DNA of 64,000 bases, from positions 558,001 to 622,000 of the forward strand of contig JADJNY010000001.1 of NCBI GenBank assembly GCA_016714045.1. Direction: 5' to 3'. The position numbers and the translations under genes are program-made. The stretch is from Planctomycetota bacterium. GTDB taxonomy: Bacteria; Planctomycetota; UBA1135; GCA-002686595. The notes beneath the pieces are model-generated. The model searched no databases and was not told where the DNA came from. It saw only the letters and a program-made list of their open reading frames with translations. Positions 36,431 to 46,205 of this stretch are shown here, piece by piece (position 1 is the first letter of the stretch; each line of letters begins with the position of its first letter).

Positions 36431-36594
36431 GGCAATGAGTTGGCTCGCACTGGCCTAATCTGGCCTATTCTGGCTCATTCGCCGTGGGCTCGATCGAGCC
36501 GGTGCGGCATGCGCAGGGCCGTGAACGACCGCCGTCGACCTCCTCCGGCGAAGGCTGGATCGGAACCCGAACTCGAACCTGGGGTTGAACGAGC

Positions 36595-38310
36595 GTGCTC
36601 CTGACCCTCTTCACCCTCGCGGCGTGTGTCCAGGCTCCCGTCCGCGAACGCGCCCCCTATGTGGACGCGTTCGGCGCGGCGATGACGGCCCTCGACGCGG
36701 GGGAACTCGACTTGGCGCGCGAGCGGTTGCTCGCGACGCGCGAGCTCGATCCCGACAACGCGATCTGCGCCTACCACCTCGCGTGCATCGCGGCGCGACG
36801 CGGAGAGACCGAGCGCGCGCTCGTCGAGCTCGAGCGCGCGGTCGCGGCGGGCTTCGACGACATCGAGGTCGCGGAGTGGGACGCCGATCTCGCACTCTTG
36901 CGGGTGCATCCAGCCTTTCGATCCCACCTTGAGCACCTTCAGCTGGGCGGCGGACCGCAAGCCATCGTCTTGTACGAGACGGTGCTCGTGGCCGAATCGC
37001 TGCCGCACAGCTACCTCGATGGACCACGCGCTTCGTCGATGCCGGATGGCAGATCGATCATCCTCCCGCGGCTCGATGGAACGATCGATCGTGTCGACCT
37101 CGCTTCCTGCCGATCGCGATCGCGGTGGCGTTCGGCGCCGAGCCCGGTGAGGAAGGCGCTATGGGCACAGTCGGGAGAACTCCTCACGCTCGCAAGCGAT
37201 GACTGGCCGTCGACTCGAGGCGAGGTGTGCGTATGGGGCGCCGACGGAGGTCAACCGGAACGCGCGTGGCCGGTCTCCTGGTCGTATTCTCTTCGCGCAT
37301 CGGACGTGTTCCGTCCCGATGGACAACGCGCGTTCGTGGGGCTTGAGTTGTGGAACACGCGTACTGGGCAGCTCCTTCGTCGCCTCGAAGCGCCGAATCT
37401 CGCGATCTCCCGCACCAAGTCGAGTCCCGACTCACGGTTGCTTGCCGTCGGGACGAGGAAGGGAGAAGTCCAGATCCTCGACGCGGAGACTCTCGAGCCC
37501 GTCACCGCACGATGGCAAGTGTCTTCCCCCGATCGTCCCGATAGAACCCGCAGCGTGTCCGCGCTTGCCTTCGACGCATGTGGTGAACGCCTCGCCGTGG
37601 GTTTCTGGTACCCGGGCGAGCGCGTCGACGTGAAGACGGGGCGGACGATTGAGGAAGATGTCCCGCAGGACGACATCGCCGTCTTGGAAGTGCCGAGCGG
37701 TCGCGTCGTCGCGTGGCTCGATCAGCAGGCGTTCAATCTGCGCAGCAGCGTGACCGGCCTCGCGTTCACGCCCGACGGTCAGCACCTCGTCAGCGCGGAC
37801 ACCGGCGACGTCTGCTACTTCGATCTGCGCACCGGGAAGCAACTGTGGGCATGGAGCAACGAGGACGGCGGCGACGGGATGTCCTGCGCCATCGAGTGCT
37901 GCTCGAACTCGCCGTACATCGCGACCTGGGGCCACGGCTGCCGCGAGGGAGCGTTCGACACGCGCAACGGACGGAAGGTCACGTACGACGAGGGCCGCTC
38001 CTCCCGCACCTGGTGCGTCTCCGAACCCCTGCGCCTCTTCGCGCGCAGCGACGTCGACGTGCTCGACCTCTTCGGCGCGGACGAGCTCGACCTCCGAGCG
38101 CAGCGCGTTCGGATTTCGGCCGAGGACGAGTTCGTCCACACGCCGAGCGGCTGGTGGGACGGCACGGTCGGCGGCCTGCGCGGCGCGAAGGTCTTCACCG
38201 TCGATGGACGCCCCGTCGACGTCGAACGCGAAGCGCGCCGCCGCTGGGATCCCAAGCGCGTGCGCGCCTCGATCGCTGGTGTGAACGTCCGTCCGCCGCG
38301 CTCGCGTTGA
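36595..38310 (+). CDS. Lipoprotein with TPR-like and WD40-like repeats
   Basis: A 571-residue protein. A very short signal ends in a lipobox (LLTLFTLAAC, C11). Residues about 24-100 form TPR-like helices (AGELDLARERLLATRELDPD). The rest is a beta-propeller with WD40-type strands, e.g. SRLLAVGTRKGEVQILDAET, ERLAVGFWYPGERVDVKTGR and GLAFTPDGQHLVSADTGDVC. It probably faces the periplasm. No enzymatic motif is visible. The GTG at 36595 is the only start that leaves the signal intact. Between the AlbA_2 gene and this one, 36447-36478 holds three short TGGC-C-TATT-like direct repeats. Confidence 0.65.
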   Translation: MLLTLFTLAACVQAPVRERAPYVDAFGAAMTALDAGELDLARERLLATRELDPDNAICAYHLACIAARRGETERALVELERAVAAGFDDIEVAEWDADLALLRVHPAFRSHLEHLQLGGGPQAIVLYETVLVAESLPHSYLDGPRASSMPDGRSIILPRLDGTIDRVDLASCRSRSRWRSAPSPVRKALWAQSGELLTLASDDWPSTRGEVCVWGADGGQPERAWPVSWSYSLRASDVFRPDGQRAFVGLELWNTRTGQLLRRLEAPNLAISRTKSSPDSRLLAVGTRKGEVQILDAETLEPVTARWQVSSPDRPDRTRSVSALAFDACGERLAVGFWYPGERVDVKTGRTIEEDVPQDDIAVLEVPSGRVVAWLDQQAFNLRSSVTGLAFTPDGQHLVSADTGDVCYFDLRTGKQLWAWSNEDGGDGMSCAIECCSNSPYIATWGHGCREGAFDTRNGRKVTYDEGRSSRTWCVSEPLRLFARSDVDVLDLFGADELDLRAQRVRISAEDEFVHTPSGWWDGTVGGLRGAKVFTVDGRPVDVEREARRRWDPKRVRASIAGVNVRPPRSR

Positions 38311-38365
38311 CACGCACCAGGTGGTTTTTCCAGCCGAGCGCTGAAGCCCGCCCGCGTCGCGGGGA

Positions 38366-38371
38366 TAGTCT
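38366..38371 (+). promoter_or_regulatory. Putative -10 box of the rhomboid-like gene
   Basis: TAGTCT six bases before the ATG at 38378, with no room for a ribosome site, so a leaderless message is likely. Confidence 0.35.
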
Positions 38372-38377
38372 CCCCGC

Positions 38378-39511
38378 ATGTTCCGCTGTCCCCGCTGCAC
38401 GACCCCGCTCCAACCCCTGCGCAAGCAGGGCCTCTGCATCTGGGGTTGCGCCGAGTGCGACGGCCGGCTCGCGACCGTCGCGACGTTGCGGCGCACGCTC
38501 GAGCCCGGCTTCGTCCATCGGACGTGGTCGTACGCGCGCGAGCACCGCGAGCCCTCCGCGCGCATGTGCCCCGGCTGTCGCTCCGCGATGCGCTCGAGCG
38601 CGCCCGACGGCGCCGATTCCGCGCTGCGCCTCGACGTCTGCGTCGCGTGCCAGTTCGTGTGGTTCGACGCGCGCGAGCTCGACGGCGCGCCGAAGAAGCG
38701 CGTCCAGCCGCCGCCCGATTCGCCGCAGCTCTCGCCCGCGGCGCGCGAGGCCGCCGCGCGTTTCGACGTCGAGCTCCAGCGCGAGCGCGCGGGCCCGCTC
38801 GAACCCGACGGCGAGCTTCCGTGGCGCGGACTCGAGGGCTTCGGCTCGCCGCGCGCGCCGCTCCACGACGCGGCGCGCACGACGCCGTGGCTCACGTGGT
38901 TCCTCGCGGCTGCGTGCCTCGTCGTGACCGCCGGCTTCCACCTCCTCTCGGACGGCCCGCGGGACGAGCTCCTCGAGACGTTCGCGAGCGGCAGCACGTG
39001 GCGTCTCCTCCGCGGTGGGAGCGCGATCTTCGGGTACACGCTCGTCGACGGCGCGTTCAGCTTCGCGCTGCACCTCTCGATCGTGGCGCTCGTCGTGAAC
39101 GTCGGCGCGCTGCTCGCGTTCCTCCCGGCGGTGGAGGAAGCGCTCGGGCGCGTGCGGCTCCTGTTCCTGATCTACGTCGCGTCGCTCGCGGGGCTCTTCG
39201 TCGAGGCGCTCGCGGGCGTCGATCCGACGTTCGGGCCCGTCGGCGCTGGCGCGGGGCTCGCGGGCGCGCTCGCGTGGTACGCGCTCGCGTACCCGCACGT
39301 GCGGCTCTCGTTCGGCGTCGGCGGCGCGAACCTCGCGAGCTCCGCGCGCGTCGTGTTCGCCGTGTTCGTCGCGCTGCAGGTCGTCCTCGGCTTTGCGCTG
39401 CGCGATCCGTCGCTCGCGCTCGCGCCGATCGGCGGCGTCGTGGTGGGGCTCGCGTGGTGGGGCGTTCCGCGCCTCGCGGGGCTGCACGGAGTGCCGCTCG
39501 GGGCGGACTGA
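38378..39511 (+). CDS. Zinc-ribbon rhomboid-fold protein lacking the catalytic Ser and His
   Basis: A 377-residue protein. Two N-terminal zinc ribbons of TFIIB type (CPRC...CAEC at residues 4-27, MCPGC...DVCVAC at about 63-90) precede six hydrophobic segments of rhomboid layout. The second holds ALHLSIVALVVNVGALLAFL (HxxxN), then EEALGRVRLLFLIYVASLAG. The serine motif GASG reads GAGA (PVGAGAGLAGALAW), and the helix-6 histidine motif AHxGG reads APIGG. With both catalytic residues missing it should be a pseudoprotease, like the iRhoms. The zinc ribbons suggest nucleic acid or protein binding at the cytoplasmic face. Confidence 0.8.
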   Translation: MFRCPRCTTPLQPLRKQGLCIWGCAECDGRLATVATLRRTLEPGFVHRTWSYAREHREPSARMCPGCRSAMRSSAPDGADSALRLDVCVACQFVWFDARELDGAPKKRVQPPPDSPQLSPAAREAAARFDVELQRERAGPLEPDGELPWRGLEGFGSPRAPLHDAARTTPWLTWFLAAACLVVTAGFHLLSDGPRDELLETFASGSTWRLLRGGSAIFGYTLVDGAFSFALHLSIVALVVNVGALLAFLPAVEEALGRVRLLFLIYVASLAGLFVEALAGVDPTFGPVGAGAGLAGALAWYALAYPHVRLSFGVGGANLASSARVVFAVFVALQVVLGFALRDPSLALAPIGGVVVGLAWWGVPRLAGLHGVPLGAD

Positions 39512-39547
39512 CGCGCGCTCGCGCAGACGTCGCGCTCCACGAACGAA

Positions 39548-39578
39548 CGCGCCGGCGCGTACGAGCCGCACCGGCGCG
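39548..39578. terminator. Hairpin between convergent genes
   Basis: CGCGCCGG at 39548-39555 pairs with CCGGCGCG at 39571-39578 around a 15-base loop. It lies between the convergent rhomboid-like and glycine-rich genes. No T-run follows, so termination is a guess. Confidence 0.4.
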
Positions 39579-39597
39579 CGTCGATCGCTCGCTGAGC

Positions 39598-40845
39598 TCA
39601 GAGCCCCGGTTCGGGCAGGAGCACCTTCGCCGTCGGCGCGGAGACGTGCTGGAGCGTCGCGCCGCTCTGGAGCAGGATCGAGCCCGGGATCGGCGGCACG
39701 TGCAGCTGGATCAGCCCCGGGCCGCCGATGCCGCCCGCGCCGACCGTGAAGAAGACGTTGTTCTCGCCGGCCCCTCCGCGCCCACCGAGCGCCTGGAGCG
39801 CGTTCGGGAGCACCGTCGACAGGTCGATGACGCGGGCCTGCAGCACGAGCATGCCGCCCGAGCCGCCGCCGCCGCCGGCGCCGATGCGATCGAGGCCGTT
39901 CGTGTTCTCGCCAGCACCGCCGCGCCCGCCGTTCGCGAGGATGCGTCCGTTGAGACGGACTTCGATGCGCCGTGCGATCACGATGCCGAGACCGCCGCCG
40001 CCGCCGCCGCCGCCGCCGCGTTGGAATCCGCCGGGGCCCCAGGGGCCGGGAGGCGGGAACGTCCCCGCGAGGTACGCGTTGCCGCCTCCTCCGCCGCCGC
40101 GCCCGGCCTCCGGCGTCGCGAGCTCACCGACGATCACGGATCCCGTGATCGGATCGAGCGCCCGCCCGTAGAAGTCGTTGTCGGAGAGCCCATCGACGAA
40201 CGGGCGCGACGAGACGAGGCCGCCGCGCGGCAGGCTCGCCAGCGACTCGGCACCGAAGGCGTTCGCGAACCCGTCGCGACCCGGGCGCGCGATGCGACCG
40301 AGGTTGAGGGGCGAGTCCGGCGGTCCGGGGAAGCCCACGTCCGGACCGAAGGCGCCGCCGCCGCCGCCGCCGCCGCGGTGCGCCGTGACGATCGACGTCG
40401 GGTTGAAGCCGCTCTCGCCGCCCTGCGCGGCCAACGCGTTCACGAGCCCCTGCGTCGTGAGCCCGGGACCGCCGCGCGGGCTCCACGTCGTCGTGTTCGG
40501 ATTGCCGAACCCGCCGAGGCCGCCGACCGGCCCGCCCGCGCCGCCGGCGACCGGCAGCGAGCCGATGCCGAAGGCCGCGACGGTCTGGCCGTCGGCGCCG
40601 GAGAGATCGAGCGTGCCGTCGATGCGAACGATCTCGTCCGCGCGGATGCGGAGCGGCTGGAGCGTGCCGATGACCTTGAGCGTCGCGCCGGGTTCGATGA
40701 TCACGTTGCGCGCCTGGATCGGTCCCTGCGCCGTGTCGTAGACGACGGTCGTGCCGACGGGCACGACGAAGTCGGTCTGCGCGCGCGCGAGCGGCGCGAG
40801 AGCGAGGAGGGCAGCAGCGAGCATGGGAGTGCGGTTCGTCAGCAT
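39598..40845 (-). CDS. Secreted glycine-rich protein of unknown function
   Basis: A 415-residue protein. A Sec signal (MLAAALLALAPLARAQ) is followed by a short beta-helix-like start (VVYDTAQGPIQARNVIIEPG, LRIRADEIVRIDGTLDLSG), and then long glycine-rich stretches of poly-Gly up to ten residues in a row (RGGGGGGGAFG, QRGGGGGGGGGG). The pattern NGRILANGGRGGAGENTNGL and QALGGRGGAGENNVFF recurs near the C-terminus. This type of protein is common in planctomycete genomes and may be a surface or matrix protein. The (GCC)n tracts coding for the glycine runs are slippage-prone. No enzyme motif is present. Confidence 0.75.
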   Translation of the reverse strand: MLTNRTPMLAAALLALAPLARAQTDFVVPVGTTVVYDTAQGPIQARNVIIEPGATLKVIGTLQPLRIRADEIVRIDGTLDLSGADGQTVAAFGIGSLPVAGGAGGPVGGLGGFGNPNTTTWSPRGGPGLTTQGLVNALAAQGGESGFNPTSIVTAHRGGGGGGGAFGPDVGFPGPPDSPLNLGRIARPGRDGFANAFGAESLASLPRGGLVSSRPFVDGLSDNDFYGRALDPITGSVIVGELATPEAGRGGGGGGNAYLAGTFPPPGPWGPGGFQRGGGGGGGGGLGIVIARRIEVRLNGRILANGGRGGAGENTNGLDRIGAGGGGGSGGMLVLQARVIDLSTVLPNALQALGGRGGAGENNVFFTVGAGGIGGPGLIQLHVPPIPGSILLQSGATLQHVSAPTAKVLLPEPGL

Positions 40846-41708
<863 letters not shown>

Positions 41709-42396
41709 CTACGGCCGTCTGCGGACGCACGCCGAGCTCGACCCGCTCCCGATCGGCGTCCCACGCGGCAGCTCGCGGATCGAGAGCCGCCCGCGCCTGC
41801 GCCAACCCGTCGCGAGCAGCCACGTGCGCGCTCGCGCGAGCCACGTCGTTTCGCCGCGCACCTCCGCCCAGCCGTCGAAGCACGCCGCGGACGTGCAGGG
41901 GTCGAGGAGCGTGCTCACGACCGCGCCGTGCTTGCGCGCGTTGCCGAACACGTAGGCGGGGACGTTGCGCACCTCGCGCGGCGAACGGAGCTCGCGCGCG
42001 TGGTAGCGATTGGCGAACAGCGCGCCGGAGCGGCCGAGGAAGCGGTTGACCGCGTGCGCGATCCGCACCGCGAGCCCCTTCATGCCACGCGCGAGCGAGC
42101 GCGCGCTCTCCGCCTCGCACACGAGGTGCACGTGGTTCGACGCCGCGCCGTAGTGCACGACGCGCAGGCCGTGGCGCTCGGCGCCTGCGCGCAGGGCGGA
42201 GCACAAGAGGGCGTGCACGGCGCGCGAGCGCAGGCTCTGCACGCCGTCGACGACGCGCAACGTGACGTGCAGCGGATGGCGTCCGGTGAGCGCGGGGCGC
42301 GCGCGGTGGGGGACGAGCGGACGCGGAGCGCGGCGCTTGCGACCGGCGCCGGGGCGCGCCGCCGCGGTGCTTGAACTCGAAGGTCGATTGGGACAT
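41709..42396 (-). CDS. REP-associated tyrosine transposase, Y1/IS200-like (RAYT; apparent frameshift near 42355)
   Basis: The minus-strand start MSQSTFEFKHRGGA is characteristic of this family, which continues RPGAGRKRR. Here the frame is lost within a GCGCG run and recovered as PLVPHRARPALTGRHPLHVT, then LRVVDGVQSLRSRAVHALLC. The HUH motif is NHVHLVCE, and the catalytic tyrosine is in AYVFGNARKHG. The protein ends TPIGSGSSSACVRRRP, total about 229 residues. RAYTs are domesticated single-strand transposases that mobilise short palindromic repeats. Flanking DNA on both sides is unusually repetitive, but I see no classical REP palindrome with a GTAG foot. Confidence 0.8.
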
Positions 42397-43336
42397 CGCG
42401 GGGTGTTCCTCTCCGAATGCTCGACGTCACGACTCGCGGATGGTGACCGAGTTTCTCGCGAAAGTGCGCGCGTGCTCGAACTCGAACACTCACGCGCCGA
42501 TCGCGCGACTTCGATTGGGCGGACAGTTCGTCGAGGAGCGCGTGGGCTCGTCGTCAGGCGTCACTCGCGGATCGACACGCATGCGGGTGAACGGTGCGCG
42601 TGTCCGCACGCGGTGCGAGTGGCTCGCGAAGGTGAGCCTCGAACTAGTGTCTGTGAGAAGTGTGCGTGTGCTCGAAATCGAAGCTCCATGCTTCGATCGC
42701 TCGGCTGTGATTGGCAGGCACTTCGTCGTGGAGCGCGAGATCCTCGTGATGCGTCGAGCGCGGGTCGACACGCATGCGAGCGAACGATGCACGTGGGGTC
42801 CCTGGTTCGCTTGGCCCGAGTGGAGCGCGCTCCCGAGATTGGGCCGGCAGTTCGTCGTGGCGCGCGCGAGCTCGTCGCGGGGCGTCTTCGTCATGCTCGG
42901 GATGCACGAGCGAACGGCGCATGACGAACGACGTGCAACGTGCGACAAGCCACGCGCGACGAGGGGGCGCGCGAGTGAAGACGCTCGAGCGACGGCGCGC
43001 GACGAAGGGATCCCGAGGGAAGGCGCGCGACGGAGGTCGCACCGCGCACCGTCCGCAACTCGGGATCGTGTCGGGCGCGTTCGATTGGGCGGACAGTTCG
43101 AACGGAGCAGGCCCGCTCGCCGACGGATCGGTGTGGCAAGAGCAAGGGCACGACGGATCCTGCGCTCGAACCTCCACGAGCCTCGGGCGCCACCCCTTCA
43201 CTCGGTCGACCAACCTCGAGGACGGTTCCCATGGCGTCCGAACGCGGCCGCGGGACGCACGCGTGGACGCGCACCCCCCGTCGACGTCGAAGCGGTCTGG
43301 ATCCGGCGCGCGCGCGCGCTAGCCTTGCGACCTTCC
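42397..43336. repeat. Non-coding region with degenerate repeats of about 130-250 bases
   Basis: About 940 bases between RAYT and tyrA with no supported gene. A core GATTGG...CAG/CACTTCGTCG recurs at 42513, 42709, 42837 and 43083 (spacings 196, 128 and 246). In three copies it is followed by GCGCG and a CGACACGCATGCG-like or ATGCACGAGCGAACG segment. The first two copies are also preceded by related GTGCTCGAA(A/C)TCGAA sequence. The copies are diverged, so this looks like an old array. GC is a little lower than in neighbouring genes. Confidence 0.6.
43320..43325 (+). promoter_or_regulatory. Putative -10 box of tyrA
   Basis: TAGCCT eleven bases before the ATG at 43337. No ribosome site is seen between them. 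Confidence 0.35.
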
Positions 43337-44737
43337 ATGTCCGCCGACGACCTCGACACGCCCCGCGCGGAGATCGCCGCGACCGATCGCGAGCTCGTCC
43401 GCTTGCTCGCGCGGCGCATGGAGCTCTCCGGTCGCATCGGCGCGATCAAGGCGGAGCGCGGGCTCGGCGTCAGCGTGCAGGCGATCGAGGAGCAGGTGCT
43501 CGCACGCGCGCGCGACGCTGCGGCGGCGTGCGGCGTCTCCGCGGCGGCGATGGAGGCGATCTTCCGCGCGATCGTGCAGGCGTCCGTCGAGCGGCAGCAC
43601 AAGACCGGGATCGAGCGCTTGCAGCGCGGCGGCGGGCGCGTCTTGCTCGTCGGCGCGGCGGGGAAGCTCGGGCGCTGGTTCGCCGCGTTGTTCGAGACCG
43701 CGGGGCACGACGTCGTCGGCGTCGATCCCGTGTTCGCGGCGGAGCCGCGGGGCAGCGCGAGTGCGACGCGCGGCGCGGGCTCCGGCCCCGATGCTGCGCA
43801 CCCCGCGGAGCGCACGTCGACGCGCGATATCGACCGCAGCCGTGACGCTACGTACGCCACAGAACATCTGTCGACGCGCGACGCCGACGCGACCGGTCGA
43901 ACCCCACGCGCCGACGAACAGGATCTCGATGCGAGCGCCGCGTCCTTGCGCGGTCGCGACGCCGCGCCGGCCGCGTTCGACGCTCGCGCGGGCGGACCCG
44001 GGATCGCGCCGGGCGCGGACGACGCTCGCGCGCGCCGAGCCGCGACCGCGTTCACCCGCCTCGCCGACGTCCCCGACCTCGACGCGTTCGACTGGATCCT
44101 CGTCGCGACGCCGCTCGGCGCGACGCCCGCGGTGCTCGACGAGCTCGTCCTGCGCGCGCCGCGGCGCGCGACGATCGTCGAGGTGAGCTCGATCAAGGCG
44201 GCGCTCGAGCCCGCGCTCGAGCGCGCGCGGCGCGCGGGCGTCTCGGTGCTCTGCCTGCATCCGATGTTCGGGCCCGGAAAGAGCGCGTGGGGGCCCTTGA
44301 CGTTCGCACTCGCCGTGCGCGCGGACGAGGCGCGCGAGGTCGAGCTCGTGCGCGCGCTGCTCGCGCATCCGTACGCGCGCGTCGTCGCGATGCCGTTCGC
44401 GGAGCACGACCGACGCATGGGGTGGCTGCTCGGGCTCGCGCACCTGTCGGGGATGCTCTTCGCGTCGGCGCTCGCGCGTTCGGGGCTCGACGCGGCAGAG
44501 CTCGAGAGCACCGCGTCGACGACGTACGCGCGGCAGAAGGCGACGGCGCTGTCGATCCTGGGCGAGGACCCCGCGCTGTACCTCGACATCCAGCGCCTGA
44601 ACCCGCACCGCGAGGCCGTGTACGCCGCGGTCGCCGACGCGCTGGCGGAGCTCGCGCAGCTCGTGCGCGACGGCGACCGCGAGGCGTTCGCGCGCTGCCT
44701 CGCCCGTGCGCGCGAGGCGATCGGGTCGGGGGGCTGA
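43337..44737 (+). CDS. tyrA: Bifunctional chorismate mutase/prephenate dehydrogenase with a low-complexity insert
   Basis: A 466-residue T-protein-like enzyme of tyrosine biosynthesis. Residues 1-90 form an AroQ chorismate mutase (IAATDRELVRLLARRMELSG, AIKAERGLGV, AIVQASVERQ). The NAD-binding motif follows (VLLVGAAGKLGRWFAALFET, then VVGVDP). An insert of about 100 residues (roughly 137-235), rich in Ala, Arg, Asp and Gly, then precedes the rest of the dehydrogenase: WILVATPLGATPAVL, VEVSSIKAALEP, LCLHPMFGPGKSAWG and the helical C-terminal domain with PFAEHDRRMGWLLGLAHLSG. The insert contains two STRD-IDR/STRDADAT repeats. The gene stands alone behind the repeat region. Confidence 0.88.
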   Translation: MSADDLDTPRAEIAATDRELVRLLARRMELSGRIGAIKAERGLGVSVQAIEEQVLARARDAAAACGVSAAAMEAIFRAIVQASVERQHKTGIERLQRGGGRVLLVGAAGKLGRWFAALFETAGHDVVGVDPVFAAEPRGSASATRGAGSGPDAAHPAERTSTRDIDRSRDATYATEHLSTRDADATGRTPRADEQDLDASAASLRGRDAAPAAFDARAGGPGIAPGADDARARRAATAFTRLADVPDLDAFDWILVATPLGATPAVLDELVLRAPRRATIVEVSSIKAALEPALERARRAGVSVLCLHPMFGPGKSAWGPLTFALAVRADEAREVELVRALLAHPYARVVAMPFAEHDRRMGWLLGLAHLSGMLFASALARSGLDAAELESTASTTYARQKATALSILGEDPALYLDIQRLNPHREAVYAAVADALAELAQLVRDGDREAFARCLARAREAIGSGG

Positions 44738-44999
44738 GGACGCGCAAGACGCGCGGCCACTCCGTCGCGATGCGCGTTCTGCCCTGCCTCAGCTTCTCCA
44801 TCTCGCGACCCCGCACGCTCGCGCCCGACGCGCCCGCGCGGAGGTCGCTGCTCCGTTGATCCGAAGGGGTACGGAGGCCGGTAGAGGTGCGGAAGAGTCG
44901 ACGTCCCTGTCCCGCCTTCTCTGGTGACCACGGCACGAGCCGCGTGTAGTACGCTCACCGGCGCTCGGGGACGCCCTCCCGCGTCGAACTCCCACCCGC

Positions 45000-46205
45000 A
45001 TGCAGCTCGTCCTCCAGCTCACTCGCGACTGCAACCTCGCGTGCACGTACTGCTACCAGCGGCACGCGCGCGGTGCATCGATGAGCGCGGAGACCGTGCG
45101 GCGCTCCGTCGACTGGGCGATCGACGCGGGGCACGCGCAGCTCGCGTTGACGTACTTCGGGGGCGAGCCGTTGCTCGCGCGCGACGTGATCGAGGCGACG
45201 TGGCCCGATCTGCGCCGGCACGGGCTCGCGCGCGGCGCGCTCGTCAGCGCGAAGGTGAGCACGAACGGGACGCGGCTCGACCGCTCGTTCGCGCGCTTCG
45301 CGCGGGAGACGGCGTTGTTCGTGTCGCTGTCGGTCGACGGCGGGCCCGAGGTGCAGGACGCGGGACGGCCGTTCGCGGAGGGACGCGGCGCGCAGGAACA
45401 CGGTGTCGATGCCGCGACGCGTCCGCTTCCGCGCACGAGCGCGTCGAACGGCTCGCGCGCGACGTCGAGCGCCGTCGAGCGCGCGCTCGAGCACCTCGCG
45501 GCCGAGCGCACGCCGTTCTGCGCGTACCAGGTGATCACGCCGTCGAACGCGCGCCACCTCGACGCGTCCGTTGCGTGGCTCTTCGAGCGCGGCGCGCGCC
45601 TCTTCGCGTCGGCGCTCGCGGTCGATCAGGAATGGACGCAAGCGGACTTCGACGCGCTGCAGGCGAGCTACGCGAAGCTCGCGGTGCGCTACCGGCGCTG
45701 GCTCGAAGCGGGCGAGCGCTTCTACCTGGCGCCCTTCGACTCGAAGCTCGACCAGCACACGAAGCTGTCGCGCTTCAAGGACGGCGCGTGCCGCGCGGGC
45801 GTGCGGCAGTTCGCGATCGACCCCGAGGGCTTCCTCTACCCGTGCATCGAGTTCCTCGAGTCGAAGACGTTCCGCGTCGGGCACGTCGAGACGGGTCTCG
45901 ACCGCGCGGCGCTGCGCGCGCTGTGGAAAGAGCACGGCGGGACGCGCGAGGAAGCGTGCGACGAGTGCGGCATCCGCTCGCGCTGCGCGTCGAGCTGCGC
46001 GTGCGTCAACCTGCGGACGAGCGGGGAGCTGCGGCGCGCGGATGCGGTCTTGTGCGCGCACGAACGCGCGGTGACGCTGGCGGCGGACGAGCTGGGCGCG
46101 GAGCTGTTCGCGAAGCGCGAGCGGCACTTCCTCGATCGGCAGTACAACCCGCAACACGGGCCGCTCGAGGTGCTCGAGGGGCTGTTCACGGAGGTGCGGA
46201 CGTGA
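45000..46205 (+). CDS. Radical SAM/SPASM domain enzyme
   Basis: A 401-residue enzyme. The 4Fe-4S/SAM motif is CNLACTYC (C11, C15, C18), followed by ALTYFGGEPLL and SVSTNGT/SLSVDGGPEVQDA-type strands of the radical SAM barrel. The C-terminal SPASM region has cysteines in GACRAG, FLYPCIEF, CDECGIRSRCASSCACVNL and VLCAHE, enough for two auxiliary 4Fe-4S clusters. SPASM enzymes of this kind mature peptides or proteins (anSME, thioether or C-C crosslinkers). About 25-30 low-complexity residues follow DAGRPFAEGRG. The stop overlaps the GTG of the next gene, so it is coupled to the three paralogs downstream. No ribosome site precedes the ATG at 45000. Confidence 0.88.
   Translation: MQLVLQLTRDCNLACTYCYQRHARGASMSAETVRRSVDWAIDAGHAQLALTYFGGEPLLARDVIEATWPDLRRHGLARGALVSAKVSTNGTRLDRSFARFARETALFVSLSVDGGPEVQDAGRPFAEGRGAQEHGVDAATRPLPRTSASNGSRATSSAVERALEHLAAERTPFCAYQVITPSNARHLDASVAWLFERGARLFASALAVDQEWTQADFDALQASYAKLAVRYRRWLEAGERFYLAPFDSKLDQHTKLSRFKDGACRAGVRQFAIDPEGFLYPCIEFLESKTFRVGHVETGLDRAALRALWKEHGGTREEACDECGIRSRCASSCACVNLRTSGELRRADAVLCAHERAVTLAADELGAELFAKRERHFLDRQYNPQHGPLEVLEGLFTEVRT

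Noticed and set aside
42397..43336. Classical REP palindromes beside the RAYT gene
   Set aside because: The repeats lack short imperfect palindromes with a GTAG-like foot, so I call them only degenerate repeats.
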